Positions 37,314 to 47,466 are shown, numbered from the stretch's first letter. The stretch is 49,541 bases of DNA from Prevotella sp. (GCA_024680755.1 JAILBT010000114.1:1-49541), one strand, 5' to 3'. Notes: a model not told the origin generated them from the sequence alone. Program-made: numbers and translations.

Positions 37314-38581
37314 AAGCGCTTTACGATGCCCTGTATATATGGCGCCAAGAGATGCGTCAGGTGGTGCGCGACGAGGGTGTGCTCATCTTCTTCATCGTCG
37401 TACCAATAGTCTATCCGTTGCTCTACAGCTGGATTTACAACAACGAGGTGTTGCGCGACGTGCCGGTAGCTGTGGTCGATGACAGCAAGTCGGCCATGAG
37501 CCGCGACTTCATACGCCGCTGCGATGCCACGCCCGAGGTGAAGGTGCTGTGCTTCTGTGCCGACCTGGACGAGGCCAAGTCGCTTGTCAGCCGACAGGTG
37601 GTGAAGGGCATTTACTATTTACCGCCAGACTTTGCCAACCATACGGCGCGCATGGAGCAGACCTTTATGAGTGTCTATTGCGACATGTCGCTCGTGCTGG
37701 CCTACAAGAATATCTTTGCCGCTGCGCGGCTGGTGTCGCTCGACATGGGCAGCGAGATACAGGCACAGCTCAGCTCATTGGCATCGGGCGGACGCGGCGT
37801 GGCACCCACAGCGCGGCAGGCCGAGGTGTCAGCCAGACCACTGGACTACGACGAGGTGCCTATCTTCAATCCTGCCGGAGGCTATGGCTCGTTTATCTTG
37901 CCCGGCGTATTGATGCTGATATTGCAGCAGACACTCGTACTCGGCATAGGACTTAGTGCTGGCACGGCCCGCGAGAACAACCGCTATGGCGACCTGATAC
38001 CCCTGGACCGTCACTACAGCGGTGTGCACCGCATTGTGTATGGCAAGGCACTCTGCTATCTCATGGTGTTCACCGTCATGGCGGCCTACCTGTCGCTGCT
38101 CGTTCCACGACTGTTCGGCTTCCCGCAGCTGGCCGCGTGGCGAGACATAGCGCTGATGCTCATACCATATCTGCTGGCAAGCACCTTCTTTGGCATGTTC
38201 ATATCGTGCATGGTTCGCTACAGGGAGAACGTCATGCTGCTCATCGTGTTCGTCTCGGTGCCGTTGCTCTTTATGAGTGGCATACCATGGCCACTCAGCT
38301 CAATACCAGGAACGTGGCAGGGCGTGTCATGGATATTCCCCAGCACCTTCGGCGTGAGAGCTTTCGTCCGGCTCAACTCCATGGGAGCCTCCCTGAGCGA
38401 CGTACGCTCAGAACTGCTATACATGTGGATACAGGCCGGCTTGTTCTACGTTGCAACGTGCATGGTCTATCGTCACCAGCTCATGCTGACCCAACAGCAC
38501 ACTCTGTCACGACTCAAGCAATTGCGGCGCAAGCTGCGTGTCAGGGCAGAAATGAAGGACAGGGCTGTTACCAGAAAATAA
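37310..38581 (+). CDS. ABC-2 type permease 2
   Basis: This 423-residue protein has the same layout as the preceding permease: an N-terminal helix (EGVLIFFIVVPIVYPLLYSW), a periplasmic domain opening DVPVAVVDDSKSAMSRDFIR, and helices from about 198 (GSFILPGVLMLILQQTLVLG) to 400, with a basic tail. It forms a heterodimer partner for the first permease by analogy with YhhJ-type pairs. No nucleotide-binding subunit is encoded in the operon. Confidence 0.9.
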   Translation: MKALYDALYIWRQEMRQVVRDEGVLIFFIVVPIVYPLLYSWIYNNEVLRDVPVAVVDDSKSAMSRDFIRRCDATPEVKVLCFCADLDEAKSLVSRQVVKGIYYLPPDFANHTARMEQTFMSVYCDMSLVLAYKNIFAAARLVSLDMGSEIQAQLSSLASGGRGVAPTARQAEVSARPLDYDEVPIFNPAGGYGSFILPGVLMLILQQTLVLGIGLSAGTARENNRYGDLIPLDRHYSGVHRIVYGKALCYLMVFTVMAAYLSLLVPRLFGFPQLAAWRDIALMLIPYLLASTFFGMFISCMVRYRENVMLLIVFVSVPLLFMSGIPWPLSSIPGTWQGVSWIFPSTFGVRAFVRLNSMGASLSDVRSELLYMWIQAGLFYVATCMVYRHQLMLTQQHTLSRLKQLRRKLRVRAEMKDRAVTRK

Positions 38582-38640
38582 GATAACGTGCAGAGCAACA
38601 CATAAACAACAAGACTGTATAACCAAAACAAGCCAATAGC

Positions 38641-40791
38641 ATGAAAATCAAAAAACTATTGACCACAGCCCTGCTTGCCGTAGGCTCAGGTAACATTGTG
38701 GCTCAGACCGTGTCGTGGACGGCCGACAACGGCAATGGCACCTTTACCAATCCGCTGTTCTACGACGAGTTTTCAGACCCTGACATACTGCGCGTAGGCG
38801 ACGACTACTATCTGGCAGGCACCACAATGCATGCCGTGCCGGGGTTGGTCATTCTCCATTCCAAGGACCTGGTCAACTGGGAAAACGTGGCCTACTGCTT
38901 CGACCGCTTCGACTTTACCGTCAGCGACAGCAAGGGAAAACGGACTGACGACCCTGCTTTCTCGCTCAAGGACGGCCGCGAGGTCTATGGACAGGGTATC
39001 TGGGCACCTGCCATACGCTATGCCAACGGACAGTTCTATGTCTTCAGCAATGTCAATGGCAAGGGACTGCAGTGTTACACCTCACGCGACATACGCGGAC
39101 CGTGGACCCACCATAATATGCAGGGCGACATTTACGACCTTGGGGTGCTGTTCGACGACGATGGCAAGGTGTATGCCATTCATGGCTATGGCAAGGTGAG
39201 GTGTACCGAGCTGAAGCCAGACATGAGCGGACCAGTAGATGGTACTGAGCGCGTCATCATACCCGAAGGCAATGGCGTCGGTGAGGGACATCATGCCTAC
39301 AAGATCAATGGCATGTACTATATCATCTCTACCGACTACCGTCCGAACGGACGCACGCTATGCTCGCGCTCAAAGAGCATCTGGGGACCATACGAGACGC
39401 GCGTCATCACGGCCGACGAGACCTACGGCTACCATGCTGCCTCGCTCACCCAGTTGCCACGCGGCGAAAAACCGCGCATAGGCCGCGACGGGACAAAATT
39501 TAGTCTCGGTCCCGTCAATAAGGATGCAACAGCCTGCTCAAATGCCCATCAGGGCGGTATCGTTCAGTATAACGACGGCTCTTGGTGGGCCCTCTTCATG
39601 CAAGACTTCCACTCCATAGGCCGCACGGTGTGCCTCATGCCGATGACTTGGGTCGATGGCTGGCCGATGGTGGGACTGGAAGGTAATTTGGGACGCGCAC
39701 CGCGCACATGGTTCAAGCCGGGCATGGCAGCTGGCGACACAGGCAATACCGCCAATAACGTGGAGCCGCACGCGCCATACGACCGCAGCGACGACTTCAA
39801 CTACAAATCAGCCGGGAAGCTGAAGCCCGTATGGCAGTGGAACCATAATCCAGAGGACAAGATGTGGAGGCTGAAGAGTGGCAGGCTGCGTCTGAACAGT
39901 ATGCCGGCCGAGCAGCTGATGTGGGCTCGCAACACGCTCACGCAGCGTGTCATTGGTCCAAAGAGTGTGGCCACCGTAGAGCTCTATGCCAAGGGAATGA
40001 AAGACGGCGACGTGGCCGGACTGGGCAACATCAACGTGCCTTGCTCGTGGATTGGGCTGGTTAAGCGCGACAAGACGCTGACACTGCGCTGCTTCGAACA
40101 GCTGACCAACGACACCATTGATGTCGAGCTGAGTCTGCCCGGTGACAGGATATGGCTGCGTTGTATGGGCGACTATGACAACGACCAGGCACAGTATGCT
40201 TATTCCGTCGATGGTGTCGAGTACAAGATACTGGGGCGCATGATGCCACTCTCGTATCAGCTCATCTCGTTCCAAGGCTCACGCCATGCCCTGTTTGCTT
40301 TCAATGTCACGGGCAAGAACGGCGGCTATGCCGAGTTTGACAATTTTACCCTGACAGAGCCTTGCGCCGACCGTTCGCAAAACATACCTTTCGGCAAGAC
40401 ATTCCGAATCATCAACAAGGCTACCGGCCGCCCTGCCGTGTGCGATCCTCACGGACTGCTATACGACACTCATACCGGCGACGCCAGCGAGCGCACACGC
40501 TTCCAGCTGGTTGACCACGGAGGCGGTGTGGTGTCGCTGCGCTGTGTCGATGGACGCTATGTGAAGGTGTATGGCGAGGGACTGCCGGGCGACGTGCGCT
40601 TCACATCAGACCCCAAGCAGGCCGAACGCTTCCTTTGGCAAGACTATCTCGACCACGACTTCATGCTCCTCTCGCTGCGAAACCATCTTTACATAGGCAA
40701 AAGTCCGACTACAGGCAGCCCGTACTCGATGGATTACAAGGGAGCTGACCCTGCGCGCCGCGCAGGGGCCGTCCTTCACTGGGAGGAATAG
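38641..40791 (+). CDS. Secreted GH43 glycoside hydrolase (xylosidase/arabinofuranosidase type)
   Basis: This 716-residue protein has a signal peptide (MKIKKLLTTALLAVGSGNIV). The GH43 five-bladed propeller spans about 30-340: the base Asp in YDEFSDPDILRVGDDYYLAG, the pKa-modulating Asp near GDIYDLGVLFDDD, and the acid Glu in NGVGEGHHAYKINGMYYI. A concanavalin-like beta-xylosidase C2 domain follows at about 380-575 (RSDDFNYKSAGKLKPVWQWN). The last 140 residues (GKTFRIINKATGRPAVCDPH) form a further, beta-rich module. The likely substrate is xylan or arabinan side chains. The 3' end overlaps the convergent ABC gene by 16 bp. Confidence 0.93.
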   Translation: MKIKKLLTTALLAVGSGNIVAQTVSWTADNGNGTFTNPLFYDEFSDPDILRVGDDYYLAGTTMHAVPGLVILHSKDLVNWENVAYCFDRFDFTVSDSKGKRTDDPAFSLKDGREVYGQGIWAPAIRYANGQFYVFSNVNGKGLQCYTSRDIRGPWTHHNMQGDIYDLGVLFDDDGKVYAIHGYGKVRCTELKPDMSGPVDGTERVIIPEGNGVGEGHHAYKINGMYYIISTDYRPNGRTLCSRSKSIWGPYETRVITADETYGYHAASLTQLPRGEKPRIGRDGTKFSLGPVNKDATACSNAHQGGIVQYNDGSWWALFMQDFHSIGRTVCLMPMTWVDGWPMVGLEGNLGRAPRTWFKPGMAAGDTGNTANNVEPHAPYDRSDDFNYKSAGKLKPVWQWNHNPEDKMWRLKSGRLRLNSMPAEQLMWARNTLTQRVIGPKSVATVELYAKGMKDGDVAGLGNINVPCSWIGLVKRDKTLTLRCFEQLTNDTIDVELSLPGDRIWLRCMGDYDNDQAQYAYSVDGVEYKILGRMMPLSYQLISFQGSRHALFAFNVTGKNGGYAEFDNFTLTEPCADRSQNIPFGKTFRIINKATGRPAVCDPHGLLYDTHTGDASERTRFQLVDHGGGVVSLRCVDGRYVKVYGEGLPGDVRFTSDPKQAERFLWQDYLDHDFMLLSLRNHLYIGKSPTTGSPYSMDYKGADPARRAGAVLHWEE

Positions 40792-42047
40792 CTGCCCAGC
40801 GTGAGCCGGTGGTCGATGAGCGGCGGGAAATCGTCGTCGCTGTGGCTGACCATCAGCAGTGTGCGGTCGTTTCTGGCCGCCCAACGGCAGGTGATGTCTT
40901 TCACCCGCTGACAGTTGTCAGGGTCGAGACCGTGCATAGGCTCGTCAAGTATCAAGAGCAGTGGATCCTTAACAAAAGCTCTGGCCAGCAGTACCATGCG
41001 CTGCTCGCCAGAGCTTATCTGTAGGAACGGACGACGCGCGAGATGGCTCACGCCGAACAGTTCCATCCAGCCCATGCAGAGCTGCTCTTCGGCCGCAGTG
41101 GGACGCACATACAGGCCGATGGTGTCTTTCAATCCGCTGGCCACCACCCATATCGACGGCAGATTTTTGCGGTAGGCGCGGTGCATCTCTGGCGACACAT
41201 AGCCTATGCGGCGCTTCAGCTGCCAGATGGTTTCGCCCGTGCCGCGCTGCTGGCCAAACAGACGTATGTCGCAGGCGTATGCCTGTGGGTTGTCGCCGCA
41301 GATGAGCGACAGCAGTGTGCTCTTGCCCGACCCGTTGCGGCCCGTAATGGCCCAGTGCTGTCCACGTTCCACCTGCCAGTCGGAAAGGCGCAAGATGGTA
41401 TGCCCGTCGTAAGCGATGTTGATGTCGTGCATGGCAACGACCTCGCTGCCAGCGTATGCTGGCATCTCCACTCCTGCCGGAAGCCGGCTTGCAGAGCATG
41501 GCACCGCCGTGGAGCAGGCCACGGGCCGCTCTTGGCCGACCGCCGTGGGCTCTACAAGATATATCGTTATAGATAGCTTTGCCGAGAGTTCTTCCAACAG
41601 TCGGGAGAGCTGTCGCCGCGTGATGGCATCAAGTCCTATGAAGGGATTGTCAAGGATGAGCGTCTCTGGTTCAGCCATGAGGACCTTCGTCAGCTGAAGC
41701 TTGCGTAGTTCGCCGCTGCTGAGAGAGATGACATAGCGCCCCAGCATGTCGTTCAGGCCGAACAGTTCGTACAGCATGTCGCGCATGGCACGCCTCTCGT
41801 CTGTGTCGTGGCCGGTGGCTGAGTACGAGCGCTGAAGCACGCTGCCCACCAACGGCATCTCGGGGTCTATGTCATGCTGGTTCCAGCGCTGCTGCAGATA
41901 GTAGCTGCCGTCAACGGCAGGGCCGTAAGCATCGCTGAAGGCCAGGTAGCGCAATCGTTCGCTGGCGGCACCACGGCGCAACAGCTCCATACGCTGAGTC
42001 TTGCCCGAGGCGTTAGGGCCTGTGATGTGGATTATATTTGTCTGCAT
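40776..42047 (-). CDS. ABC ATPase with two nucleotide-binding domains (ModF/PhrA-like)
   Basis: This 423-residue protein has no membrane segment. NBD1 has Walker A TGPNASGKTQRM, signature LSSGELRKLQLTKVL and Walker B ETLILDNPFIGLD. NBD2 has TGRNGSGKSTLLSLICGD, SSGEQRMVLLARAF and LLLILDEPMHGLD, plus MVSHSDDDFP. Both sites look complete. Fusions of this size resemble E. coli ModF/PhrA, whose role is unclear. It is not next to a permease. A -7 box TACCTTTG (42080-42073) precedes it, divergent from the YidE gene. It could in principle serve the ATPase-less exporter upstream, but nothing links them. Confidence 0.9.
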   Translation of the reverse strand: MQTNIIHITGPNASGKTQRMELLRRGAASERLRYLAFSDAYGPAVDGSYYLQQRWNQHDIDPEMPLVGSVLQRSYSATGHDTDERRAMRDMLYELFGLNDMLGRYVISLSSGELRKLQLTKVLMAEPETLILDNPFIGLDAITRRQLSRLLEELSAKLSITIYLVEPTAVGQERPVACSTAVPCSASRLPAGVEMPAYAGSEVVAMHDINIAYDGHTILRLSDWQVERGQHWAITGRNGSGKSTLLSLICGDNPQAYACDIRLFGQQRGTGETIWQLKRRIGYVSPEMHRAYRKNLPSIWVVASGLKDTIGLYVRPTAAEEQLCMGWMELFGVSHLARRPFLQISSGEQRMVLLARAFVKDPLLLILDEPMHGLDPDNCQRVKDITCRWAARNDRTLLMVSHSDDDFPPLIDHRLTLGSYSSQ

Positions 42048-42141
42048 ATCTAATGATTTTTGTCTTCGGCGACAAAGGTAATTATTATTCCCGGATTTAA
42101 CAATGTTTTAGAAAACTATCAGACATTCTTTATTTCAAAAA

Positions 42142-42172
42142 TTGTTCATGTTACATTTTTTTAGTAATTTTG
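42142..42172 (+). promoter_or_regulatory. Promoter of the YidE-type transporter
   Basis: TTG (42142-42144), 20 nt, then TAATTTTG (42165-42172). The gene starts at 42215. Confidence 0.75.
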
Positions 42173-42214
42173 CACCCGATTTATTGCTAAACCATAAAAA
42201 AACTACCATTTTTC

Positions 42215-43912
42215 ATGGAATCTATCCAATGGCTAATAAACCTGTTCACCGACACTGAGTCGGTGGCTCACATTGCCTTGCTCTATGCCGTGGTCATAGC
42301 AGCCGGTGTATATATGGGTAAGGTTAAGTTTGGAGGCATTGCCCTCGGTGTCACATTCGTACTGTTTGCCGGTATCCTGGCCGGACATCTTGGCTTTACC
42401 GCTCCCACTAACATTCTGACCTTTGTGCAGGATTTTGGTCTCATTCTGTTTGTCTTCATGATAGGCCTACAGGTGGGGCCGGGTTTCTTCGAGAATTTTG
42501 GCAAGGCGGGCATAAAGCTAAACGGTCTGGCCGCAGCAGCCATCGTGCTGAACATCGGCGTCATGTTTGCCTGCTATTTCATCTTCTTCGACACCAGCGA
42601 CCCCGTCAACCTGCCAATGATGGTGGGCACGATGTACGGTGCCGTGACAAACACGCCCGGTCTGGGTGCCGCCAATGAGGCTCTCTCTACCGTCTTTGCC
42701 GATGGTAAGGCACCGATGATAGCCAGTGGCTACGCGTGTGCATATCCGCTCGGTGTGGTGGGCATTATCGGCAGCACCATACTGATACGCTACATCTGCC
42801 GAATTCATTTAGAAGAGGAGGAGCACGAGCTGACTGCTGCCGAAGAGGGCAACGTAGCACAGAAGCCACACCTCATGCACATCAAGATCAGCAACCAGTA
42901 TCTTGAGGGAAAGACGCTGCTTCAGGTTCACAACTTCATGAACCGCGACTTTGTGGCCTCACGCATACTGCACGACGGCCTGGTAAGCATACCAAACCGC
43001 AACACCGTGTTCCACATGGGCGACATACTCTACATCGTCTGCGCCGAAAGCGACAGCGAAGCCATCGTTGCATTTATCGGTCCGGAGGTAGAAGTCGACT
43101 GGAAAGAGGAAGAGCAACCTCTGGTTGACAAGCACGTCATCGTGACGCAGCCCAAGATGAACGGCAAGACTCTGGGCTCTCTGCATCTGAGCAGCGTCTA
43201 TGGCGTGAATGTCACGCGCATCTCTCGTCAGGGCATGGAGATCTTTGCTTCGCCGTCGCTCAACCTCCAGGTGGGCGACCGCGTGAGAATTGTTGGCCCG
43301 GAAGATGCCGTGGAACATGTCACACAGATGATGGGCAACTCAAAGCGCAAGCTCGACACGCCCAACATCGCAACCATCTTTGTGGGAGTGATGCTCGGCA
43401 TCGTCTTCGGTTCGCTGCCCATCGCCATTCCCGGCATGCCGGCCCCGTTGAAGCTCGGTATCGCCGGCGGACCGCTTATCGTGGCTATACTCATCGGACG
43501 CTATGGTTACAAGATAAAGCTTGTGACATACACCACATCGTCGGCCAACATGATGCTACGCGAGATAGGCTTGGTACTGTTCCTGGCCAGCGTGGGTATC
43601 AAGGCCGGCGCAGGCTTCTGGAACACCGTGGTGGCTGGCGACGGCCTGCTCTATGTGCTGACTGGCTTTCTCATCACCATCATACCTATCATCGTCGTGG
43701 GAACCGTGGCCAGAATGAAATATAAATTCAACTATTTCACCATCATGGGTATGCTGGCCGGTACATACACCGACCCGCCAGCACTGGCCTATGCCAACAG
43801 CGTCTGCTCAAAAGGGGCACCTGCCATCGGCTATAGCACTGTCTATCCACTGTCGATGTTCCTGCGTATCTTCTTTGCAGAAATTATTGTGCTCACATGT
43901 TGCTCGGCATGA
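42215..43912 (+). CDS. YidE/AspT-family membrane transporter with two TrkA-C domains
   Basis: This 565-residue protein has two blocks of about six helices each (about 15-195 and 390-560). Each block carries a related motif ([20 protein letters not shown] and [17 protein letters not shown]), the YidE duplication. Between them lie two TrkA-C regulatory domains (about 215-295 and 300-385: [40 protein letters not shown]). AspT of this family exchanges aspartate for alanine; the substrate here is unknown. It is the gene before the decarboxylase cluster, 141 bp away. Confidence 0.9.
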   Translation: MESIQWLINLFTDTESVAHIALLYAVVIAAGVYMGKVKFGGIALGVTFVLFAGILAGHLGFTAPTNILTFVQDFGLILFVFMIGLQVGPGFFENFGKAGIKLNGLAAAAIVLNIGVMFACYFIFFDTSDPVNLPMMVGTMYGAVTNTPGLGAANEALSTVFADGKAPMIASGYACAYPLGVVGIIGSTILIRYICRIHLEEEEHELTAAEEGNVAQKPHLMHIKISNQYLEGKTLLQVHNFMNRDFVASRILHDGLVSIPNRNTVFHMGDILYIVCAESDSEAIVAFIGPEVEVDWKEEEQPLVDKHVIVTQPKMNGKTLGSLHLSSVYGVNVTRISRQGMEIFASPSLNLQVGDRVRIVGPEDAVEHVTQMMGNSKRKLDTPNIATIFVGVMLGIVFGSLPIAIPGMPAPLKLGIAGGPLIVAILIGRYGYKIKLVTYTTSSANMMLREIGLVLFLASVGIKAGAGFWNTVVAGDGLLYVLTGFLITIIPIIVVGTVARMKYKFNYFTIMGMLAGTYTDPPALAYANSVCSKGAPAIGYSTVYPLSMFLRIFFAEIIVLTCCSA

Positions 43913-44053
43913 CAACAGAAGAACTTGTATGGCGTTTGATGGGTAAGCAAGGTTTATAAAAGAAGCTGAGCTGAAGCTCGCTCCATATATCCTGCTACGC
44001 TGCAATGCCCGTAAAATGACAGTTTTTAATTCGTAAATCAGTAAATCTCAGTG

Positions 44054-44539
44054 ATGAATTTCTTTCTTGACATCGGCCCACACACAATGGAGCGTTCGCA
44101 ACACTTGGCCGAAGTGGATCCTCACGGCTTCGGCATGACAGTGCTGGCTATGGGCATAGTGTTCTCCTGTTTAGCCCTGCTATGGGCCTTCTTTACCGTT
44201 TTTGGCATCATTATGCGCAATCGTGACACCATGCACCGAGCCGCACAAGTGCAGCCGCTGAAGGTCACTGTTGAGAAAACGAAGGAGACAGTGCACAAAA
44301 CCAATGTGTTGCTCAAGGACGGACTACATTCCAAGGGCATCGACATGGAGACTTACATGGCTGTCATAGCCATGGCTATCAAGCAGTATCAGGACGACGT
44401 GCACGACGTAGAGAGCGGCGTGATTACCATCAAGCATTATAACACCGAATGGAACAATGAGCTGCCACAGATGACCCAGCACGACATGGCACCCACGCGC
44501 GACAGCGAACCCATACCGGTGCTCTTGGGCTTGTCGTAG
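44054..44539 (+). CDS. oadG: OadG-like gamma subunit of a sodium-pumping decarboxylase
   Basis: This is 161 residues from the ATG at 44054; a GTG one codon earlier is also possible. One membrane helix at about 30-52 (GMTVLAMGIVFSCLALLWAF) has the OadG pattern 'G...V..F..L.LL'. A Lys-rich and then acidic cytoplasmic part (about 60-160) is longer than in enterobacterial OadG, as usual in Bacteroidales. The subunit holds the alpha-beta complex together. It is followed by the biotin carrier (137 bp) and OadB. Confidence 0.8.
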   Translation: MNFFLDIGPHTMERSQHLAEVDPHGFGMTVLAMGIVFSCLALLWAFFTVFGIIMRNRDTMHRAAQVQPLKVTVEKTKETVHKTNVLLKDGLHSKGIDMETYMAVIAMAIKQYQDDVHDVESGVITIKHYNTEWNNELPQMTQHDMAPTRDSEPIPVLLGLS

Positions 44540-44676
44540 CTTGGCACAAGCGGAGATAGCAAAAGATCTTAATAGCAACGACATAAACCGTAGTAAAACA
44601 AACCGCCAAGCGAGAATGGAGCTACAGCGGATAATGAATGCAAATCTATATTATTTTTTAATGTGATACAACGAAG

Positions 44677-45135
44677 ATGAACAAGTACCAATATACAGTG
44701 AAAGGTGTCGATTACGACGTAGAGATAGAAGACGTGGAGAACAATGTGGCAAAGGTCAACGTCAATGGCGTGCCTTTCGAGGTGGTGCTACGGCAACCGG
44801 TCAGACCGACAAGTAGCCTGAATCGCCCAAAGCCCGTTACTCCGCCCGCCGCCAACGTGACAGGCGAAGCAGGCGCACCGGCGCGTCCAGTTCAACCGCA
44901 GGCCGGCGCAGATGCTCCTGGCTTCCAGCAGAAAGCTCCACTTCCTGGCACCATCAGCGAGATACGCGTACAGGTCGGACAACATGTGGAAGCCGGACAG
45001 ACAGTGATGATACTCGAGGCAATGAAGATGCAAAACAACATCGAGGCCGAACAGAGTGGCACCGTCTCTGCCATAGCTGTCAAGCAAGGAACAAACGTTA
45101 TGGAGGGAGAGCTGTTGCTCATCATCGGCAACTGA
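44677..45135 (+). CDS. Biotin carboxyl-carrier subunit of the decarboxylase
   Basis: This 152-residue protein has an N-terminal beta domain (MNKYQYTVKGVDYDVEIEDV), a Pro/Ala linker at about 45-85, and a biotinyl domain from about 88 (PLPGTISEIRVQVGQHVEAG) with the biotin site Lys117 in LEAMKMQNN. It shuttles the carboxyl group from the carboxyltransferase to OadB. A separate small carrier is normal for methylmalonyl-CoA or oxaloacetate decarboxylases of this phylum. Confidence 0.92.
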   Translation: MNKYQYTVKGVDYDVEIEDVENNVAKVNVNGVPFEVVLRQPVRPTSSLNRPKPVTPPAANVTGEAGAPARPVQPQAGADAPGFQQKAPLPGTISEIRVQVGQHVEAGQTVMILEAMKMQNNIEAEQSGTVSAIAVKQGTNVMEGELLLIIGN

Positions 45136-45223
45136 ACATTGAACATTTAGCATGTCGATAATGAGCAGCTAAGTGTTTGACTTGTAAAAGAAATATAGAA
45201 TTTGCAAATTGTAGTTACAAGAG

Positions 45224-46381
45224 ATGGGTTTCACTGACTTCCTGATAGAGAACTTCAACGAGTTTCTCACATTTACCGGTTTTGCCAATGCCACGGCCGG
45301 CAATCTGCTGATGATAGTGGTGGGTTGCGTGCTTATCTTCCTTGCCATCAAGAAAGACTTCGAACCACTTTTGCTTATACCTATCGGCCTCGGAATAATC
45401 TTGGGCAACATACCTTTCCGCATGGATGCACATCTGGAAATTGGCCTCTACGAAGAGGGCTCTGTGCTCAACATTTTCTATCAGGGTGTGCGCTACGGAT
45501 GGTATCCTCCGCTTGTCTTCCTCGGCATTGGTGCCATGACCGACTTCACCGCTCTGCTGGCCAACCCTAAGCTGGTACTTATAGGTGCCGCTGCGCAGTT
45601 TGGTATTTTCGGCGCTTATATGGTGGCCTTGACCCTTGGCTTCGCTCCTAACGAGGCAGCCAGCATTGCCATTATTGGTGGTGCCGACGGACCGACAGCC
45701 ATCTTTCTGTCATCAAAGCTTTGTCCGTCTATGCTGGGTGCTGTGGCCGTTTGTGCCTACAGCTATATGGCACTGGTGCCGCTGATACAGCCATTCATTA
45801 TGCGCCTGCTGACCACAGACAAGGAGCGTGTCATTCGCATGAAGCCACTGCGACAGGTGTCGCAGACCGAGCGTATCATTTTTCCCATCGTAGGACTGCT
45901 ACTCACCACGTTCCTCGTGCCATCGGGACTGCCGCTGCTCGGCATGTTGTTCTTCGGCAACCTGCTGAAGGAGAGTGGCAAGACAACTCGTCTGGCCAAG
46001 ACTGCTGGCTCTGCCCTTAACGATATCGTTGTCATCCTGCTGGGCCTCACCGTGGGATGCAGCACACAGGCCAGCGAGTTCCTTACGCTCGACACCTTGC
46101 TTATCTTTGTCATTGGTGCCTGCGCCTTCATGGTGGCTACGGCCAGCGGAGTATGCTTCGTAAAGCTGATGAACCTCTTCCTGCCCGAGGGAAAGAAGAT
46201 CAATCCCCTCATCGGCAACGCCGGAGTGTCGGCTGTGCCAATGAGTGCGCGCATCAGTCACAACTTGGGACAGGAGTATGACCGCAAGAACTTCCTGCTC
46301 ATGCATGCCATGGGGCCCAATGTGGCTGGCGTAATCGGGTCTGCAGTAGCGGCAGGCGCCCTGCTCGGTTTCTTCTCTTAA
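45224..46381 (+). CDS. oadB: Sodium-translocating decarboxylase beta subunit
   Basis: This 385-residue protein has about nine to eleven membrane helices and the Na+-site motif IIGGADGPTAIFLSSKL. Its second conserved region is NAGVSAVPMSARISHNLGQE near the C-terminus. It decarboxylates carboxybiotin and exports Na+. The length is typical. Which acyl substrate is used (oxaloacetate or methylmalonyl-CoA) depends on an alpha subunit that is not in this window. Confidence 0.93.
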   Translation: MGFTDFLIENFNEFLTFTGFANATAGNLLMIVVGCVLIFLAIKKDFEPLLLIPIGLGIILGNIPFRMDAHLEIGLYEEGSVLNIFYQGVRYGWYPPLVFLGIGAMTDFTALLANPKLVLIGAAAQFGIFGAYMVALTLGFAPNEAASIAIIGGADGPTAIFLSSKLCPSMLGAVAVCAYSYMALVPLIQPFIMRLLTTDKERVIRMKPLRQVSQTERIIFPIVGLLLTTFLVPSGLPLLGMLFFGNLLKESGKTTRLAKTAGSALNDIVVILLGLTVGCSTQASEFLTLDTLLIFVIGACAFMVATASGVCFVKLMNLFLPEGKKINPLIGNAGVSAVPMSARISHNLGQEYDRKNFLLMHAMGPNVAGVIGSAVAAGALLGFFS

Positions 46382-46466
46382 CGATAAGCATAGCTTAAGC
46401 CCCTCCCCCTGATAGCAGGGACAGCTAACTCGATTTTCAACTTACATCTTCTAATTATCATCTTCT

Positions 46467-47387
46467 ATGTGGTTGATAGCGGCATTCATATCTGCAGCAA
46501 TGCTCGGCTTCTATGACATGTTCAAGAAGCTGGCTTTGCGCGATAATGCTGTGGTGCCTGTGCTCTTTTTCAACACATTGTTCTGCTCTCTCATTTTTCT
46601 GCCCTTTATTGTCCTGAGCCATTACAGCAATACGCTCGACGCTACAGCAGTGCATGTGGCTTCGGGAGGATGGGATGCGCATCGCTTCATCGTGATGAAG
46701 GCGGTTCTGGTGCTGTCAAGTTGGATCCTGGGCTATTTCGGCATGAAACATCTGCCGCTGACCATCGTTGGCCCTATCAATGCCACGCGCCCCGTAATGG
46801 TGCTTGTGGGTGCTCTGCTTGTTTTTGGCGAGCGACTCAATGGCTGGCAGTGGGCAGGAGTGATGATGGCCGTGAGCTCCTATTTCCTGCTGCGCCGCAG
46901 CAGTCGCAAGGAAGGCATTGACTTCCGCCACGACCACTGGATATACATGACCATAGGGGCTGCCATGCTGGGAGCTGTCAGCGGCCTGTATGACAAGTTT
47001 CTCATGGCTCCGGTCGAAAGTGGTGGAGCCGGACTGGACCGCATGATGGTACAGTCGTGGTACAATATCTACCAGTGTGGCATGATGGGCGTAATGCTCC
47101 TACTGGTGTGGTGGCCCAAGCGACATACTATGCCATTCCGCTGGCACTGGAGCATACTGTTGGTCAGCATATTTCTGTCTGTGGCCGACTTTCTCTATTT
47201 CTTTTCTCTTTCGCAGCCAGATGCCCTCATCTCTGTGGTGTCTATGATAAGGCGAGGTTCTGTTGTCGTCTCTTTCCTCTGTGGTGCCATGCTTTTCCAT
47301 GAGAAAAACCTGCGAGCAAAGGCTTTCGACCTCTTCCTCATGCTGCTCGGACTGCTGTTTTTGTGGATAGGTTCCAAGGGGAGTTAA
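46467..47387 (+). CDS. EamA/DMT-superfamily transporter
   Basis: This 306-residue protein has ten predicted helices in two five-helix halves (LIAAFISAAMLGFYDMFKKL; YMTIGAAMLGAVSGLYDKFL), each beginning with the 'Y..F.K' type pattern of the drug/metabolite transporter fold. The motif LTIVGPINATRPVMVLVGAL and the paired SQPDALISVVSMIRRGSVVV are typical EamA ends of halves. The substrate is unknown. It lies 86 bp after oadB. Confidence 0.88.
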   Translation: MWLIAAFISAAMLGFYDMFKKLALRDNAVVPVLFFNTLFCSLIFLPFIVLSHYSNTLDATAVHVASGGWDAHRFIVMKAVLVLSSWILGYFGMKHLPLTIVGPINATRPVMVLVGALLVFGERLNGWQWAGVMMAVSSYFLLRRSSRKEGIDFRHDHWIYMTIGAAMLGAVSGLYDKFLMAPVESGGAGLDRMMVQSWYNIYQCGMMGVMLLLVWWPKRHTMPFRWHWSILLVSIFLSVADFLYFFSLSQPDALISVVSMIRRGSVVVSFLCGAMLFHEKNLRAKAFDLFLMLLGLLFLWIGSKGS

Positions 47388-47396
47388 GGGACTTGA

Positions 47397-47466
47397 ATTA
47401 AAAATTAAAGATTAAAAATTAAAGATTAAAGATTAAAAATTAAAAATTAAAAATTAAAGATTAAGG
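47397..47466. repeat. 7-bp tandem repeat (ATTAAAR), 10 units
   Basis: Ten units of ATTAAAA or ATTAAAG (the last ATTAAGG) follow directly after the EamA transporter, 157 bp before der. Nothing else is seen in 47467-47622. Copy number in such short AT repeats often varies between strains. Confidence 0.9.
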
